Assembly: GCA_040508515.1 (NCBI GenBank)
Contig: JBEVMS010000198.1
Coordinates: 1 to 6,895 of the forward strand
Reading direction: 5' to 3'
DNA from: JBEVMS01 sp040508515
Lineage (GTDB): Bacteria; Pseudomonadota; Gammaproteobacteria; Xanthomonadales; Rhodanobacteraceae
DNA: 6,895 nucleotides
Shown here piece after piece: positions 5,504-6,895 of the stretch. A model generated the notes under the pieces. The model searched no databases. It was given only the letters and a program-made list of their open reading frames with translations, and was not told the origin of the DNA. The number at the start of each line of letters is the position of its first letter. Position 1 is the first letter of the stretch. Position numbers and translations under genes: made by a program.

Positions 5504-6235
5504 ATGAATACCACTTCCCGTCCCAGCGGCCGCGCCAGCGACCAGCTGCGTGCCGTCAGCATCGAACGCCATTACACCAAGCACGCCGAGGGATCGGTGC
5601 TGGTGAGCTTTGGCGATACCAAGGTGCTATGCACCGCCAGCATCGAGGAACGCACCCCGCCGTGGCTGCGCGGCAAGGGCGAGGGCTGGGTCACCGCCGA
5701 ATACGGCATGCTGCCGCGCGCCACCTCCAGCCGTAACCAGCGCGAAGCGGCGCGTGGCGGCCAGGGCGGGCGCACGATGGAGATCCAGCGTCTGATCGGC
5801 CGCAGTCTGCGCGCTTGCGTCGATCGCCAGGCGCTGGGCGAGCGGGTGATCACACTGGACTGCGACGTGCTGCAAGCCGACGGCGGCACCCGCACCGCCG
5901 CGATCACCGGCGCCTACGTGGCCCTGGTCGATGCGGTCAGCCTGTTGATGAAGCGAGAAAATCTCAAGCGCAACCCGATCCTCGGCGCGGTCGCGGCGAT
6001 TTCGGTGGGCGTCTATCGCGGCATGCCGGTGCTGGATCTGGACTACGCCGAAGATTCCGACTGCGACACCGACATGAACGTGGTAATGAACGACGGTGGC
6101 GGCTTCATCGAAATTCAGGGCACCGCCGAAGGCCACGCCTTCCGTCGCGACGAGATGGACGCGATGATGGCGCTGGCCGAAAAGGGCATCGCCGAGCTGG
6201 TGATCGCGCAGCGCGCCGCGCTGGCGCAGGGCTGA
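5504..6235 (+). CDS. rph: RNase PH, phosphate-dependent tRNA 3' exoribonuclease
   Basis: 243 residues (E. coli 238). RNase PH trims the 3' ends of tRNA precursors by phosphorolysis, releasing nucleoside diphosphates, and acts as a hexamer in the cytoplasm. The sequence follows the family nearly end to end: HYTKHAEGSVLVSFGDTKVL (23-42), CTASIEE, GWVTAEYGMLPRAT, then GGRTMEIQRLIGRSLRACVD. Arg90 matches phosphate-binding Arg86 of E. coli, and Thr129-Arg130 in QADGGTRTA match its Thr125-Arg126. The acidic active-site stretch DYAEDSDCDTDMNVVM (180-195) and IEIQGTAEG (202-210) are intact, so the enzyme should be active. The ATG at 5504 adds about four residues before the family start; upstream Shine-Dalgarno support is poor. 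It is the first gene of the plus-strand operon, with 4 bases to rdgB. Confidence 0.97.
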   Translation: MNTTSRPSGRASDQLRAVSIERHYTKHAEGSVLVSFGDTKVLCTASIEERTPPWLRGKGEGWVTAEYGMLPRATSSRNQREAARGGQGGRTMEIQRLIGRSLRACVDRQALGERVITLDCDVLQADGGTRTAAITGAYVALVDAVSLLMKRENLKRNPILGAVAAISVGVYRGMPVLDLDYAEDSDCDTDMNVVMNDGGGFIEIQGTAEGHAFRRDEMDAMMALAEKGIAELVIAQRAALAQG

Positions 6236-6239
6236 GCCG

Positions 6240-6839
6240 ATGTCACGGGTGGTTCTGGCCAGCAGCAATCCGGGCAAGCTCAAGGAGTTCGGCGAACTCC
6301 TGGCCGACAGCGGCTTGAGCGTCATCACCCAGGCCAGCCTGGGCGTGACTGACGCGGAGGAAACCGGGCACAGCTTTGTCGAAAACGCGCTGCTCAAGGC
6401 ACGCCACGCCGCGCAAGCCACCGGCCTGCCCGCGCTGGCCGACGATTCAGGCCTGTGTGTGCATGCGCTCAACGGTGCGCCCGGTCTGTATTCGGCCCGC
6501 TACGCCGGCGGCCACGGCGACAATGCCGCCAACAACGCCAAGCTGCTGGAAACACTCAGCGACACCCCGAGCGAGCAACGCGGCGCGTTCTTTATCTGCG
6601 TGCTGGTGCTGCTGCGGCATGCCGACGATCCGGCGCCGCTGATCGCCGAAGGCCGCTGGCACGGCCGCGTGCTGCCCGCGACCAGCGGTGAGCAGGGTTT
6701 CGGTTACGACCCATTGTTCCTACCCGACGGCCAGGCCGTCAGCGCCGCCGCGCTGGCGCCGAGCCTGAAGAACCAGCTCAGCCACCGCGGCCAGGCACTG
6801 ACCCAGCTGCGCGCGCGCCTGGGCGAGTTGGCCTGGTAA
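6240..6839 (+). CDS. rdgB: RdgB, XTP/dITP (non-canonical purine NTP) pyrophosphatase
   Basis: 199 residues, typical of the Ham1/RdgB family (E. coli 197). It hydrolyses dITP, XTP and ITP to monophosphates and pyrophosphate, keeping deaminated purines out of DNA and RNA. Motifs in order: VVLASSNPGKLKEF (4-17), which binds the triphosphate; EETGHSFVENALLKARHAA (40-58); LADDSGLCVHALNGAPGLYSARYAG (66-90), whose Asp69 corresponds to the catalytic Asp of E. coli RdgB; GEQGFGYDPLF (150-160), for base recognition; and LKNQLSHRGQAL (176-187). All key residues are present. The ATG at 6240 follows the rph TGA by 4 bases. An AGGG inside the end of rph, 8 bases upstream, can serve as its ribosome-binding site. 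The next gene, hemW, follows after another 4 bases; rdgB-hemW is also adjacent in E. coli. Confidence 0.97.
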   Translation: MSRVVLASSNPGKLKEFGELLADSGLSVITQASLGVTDAEETGHSFVENALLKARHAAQATGLPALADDSGLCVHALNGAPGLYSARYAGGHGDNAANNAKLLETLSDTPSEQRGAFFICVLVLLRHADDPAPLIAEGRWHGRVLPATSGEQGFGYDPLFLPDGQAVSAAALAPSLKNQLSHRGQALTQLRARLGELAW

Positions 6840-6843
6840 GCCG

Positions 6844-6895
6844 ATGGCCCTGATCGCGCCGCCGCTGTCGCTCTACGTGCATATGCCCTGGTGCG
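6844..6895 (+). CDS. hemW: HemW, radical SAM-family heme chaperone (5' end only)
   Basis: The window ends after 17 codons: MALIAPPLSLYVHMPWC. PPLSLYxHxPWC is the characteristic N terminus of HemW (E. coli YggW has PPLSLYIHIPWC). Cys17 is the first cysteine of the CxxxCxxC motif that holds the 4Fe-4S cluster; the rest lies beyond the edge. HemW was long annotated as an oxygen-independent coproporphyrinogen III oxidase-like protein and is now seen as a heme-binding chaperone that delivers heme to cytochromes. The related oxidase HemN has a different, longer N terminus. The position 4 bases after rdgB matches the conserved rdgB-hemW pairing. Frame and start are secure, but the rest of the gene cannot be judged. 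Confidence 0.92.
   Translation, partial: MALIAPPLSLYVHMPWC

Noticed and set aside
5420..5584. N-terminal extension of yicC up to 5584
   Set aside because: It would cross the divergent spacer and overlap the start of rph. The family N terminus MIRSMTAYA begins at 5419.
6233..6843. Identical GCCG spacers before the rdgB and hemW ATG codons
   Set aside because: Only 4 bases each; coincidence is likely, and both simply reflect tight operon packing.

Overview
The window comes from a GC-rich gammaproteobacterium. Gene content and protein style suggest the Xanthomonadales/Lysobacterales (Xanthomonadaceae or Rhodanobacteraceae). That assignment is an inference from GC-rich third codon positions, Ala/Pro/Gln-rich protein tails and close similarity to gammaproteobacterial families; no 16S or other marker is present. 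The window is densely coding, with no gap over about 105 bases, and most of it is conserved housekeeping sequence.

Layout. Positions 1-137 probably hold the 3' end of an unrecognised plus-strand gene. It is followed by an almost perfect bidirectional hairpin terminator (158-189), which also closes the minus-strand block. From 5419 down to 242 the minus strand carries yicC, gmk, mlaF, mlaE, mlaD, mlaC and mlaB. These are tightly packed: 4-base ATGA overlaps at yicC/gmk and mlaF/mlaE, a 1-base TAATG overlap at mlaC/mlaB, and spacers of 46-78 bases elsewhere. After an 84-base divergent spacer holding a plausible promoter, the plus strand carries rph, rdgB and the first 17 codons of hemW, separated by 4-base gaps.

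Function. The mlaFEDCB genes encode the inner-membrane ABC complex (MlaF ATPase, MlaE permease, MlaD MCE protein, MlaB STAS subunit) and the periplasmic shuttle MlaC. Together they move phospholipid between the inner and outer membranes. MlaA, the outer-membrane partner, is not in the window. The other genes serve RNA and nucleotide housekeeping: YicC endoribonuclease, guanylate kinase, RNase PH, RdgB (removal of dITP/XTP) and HemW (heme chaperone of the radical SAM family).

The most notable feature is MlaD. It carries two tandem, clearly homologous MCE domains (295 residues) where E. coli MlaD has one. This implies a taller, two-tier ring in the transporter. Second, gmk runs directly into the mla cluster rather than into rpoZ-spoT as in E. 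coli. I found no mobile element, CRISPR array, tRNA, rRNA or wholly new system here.
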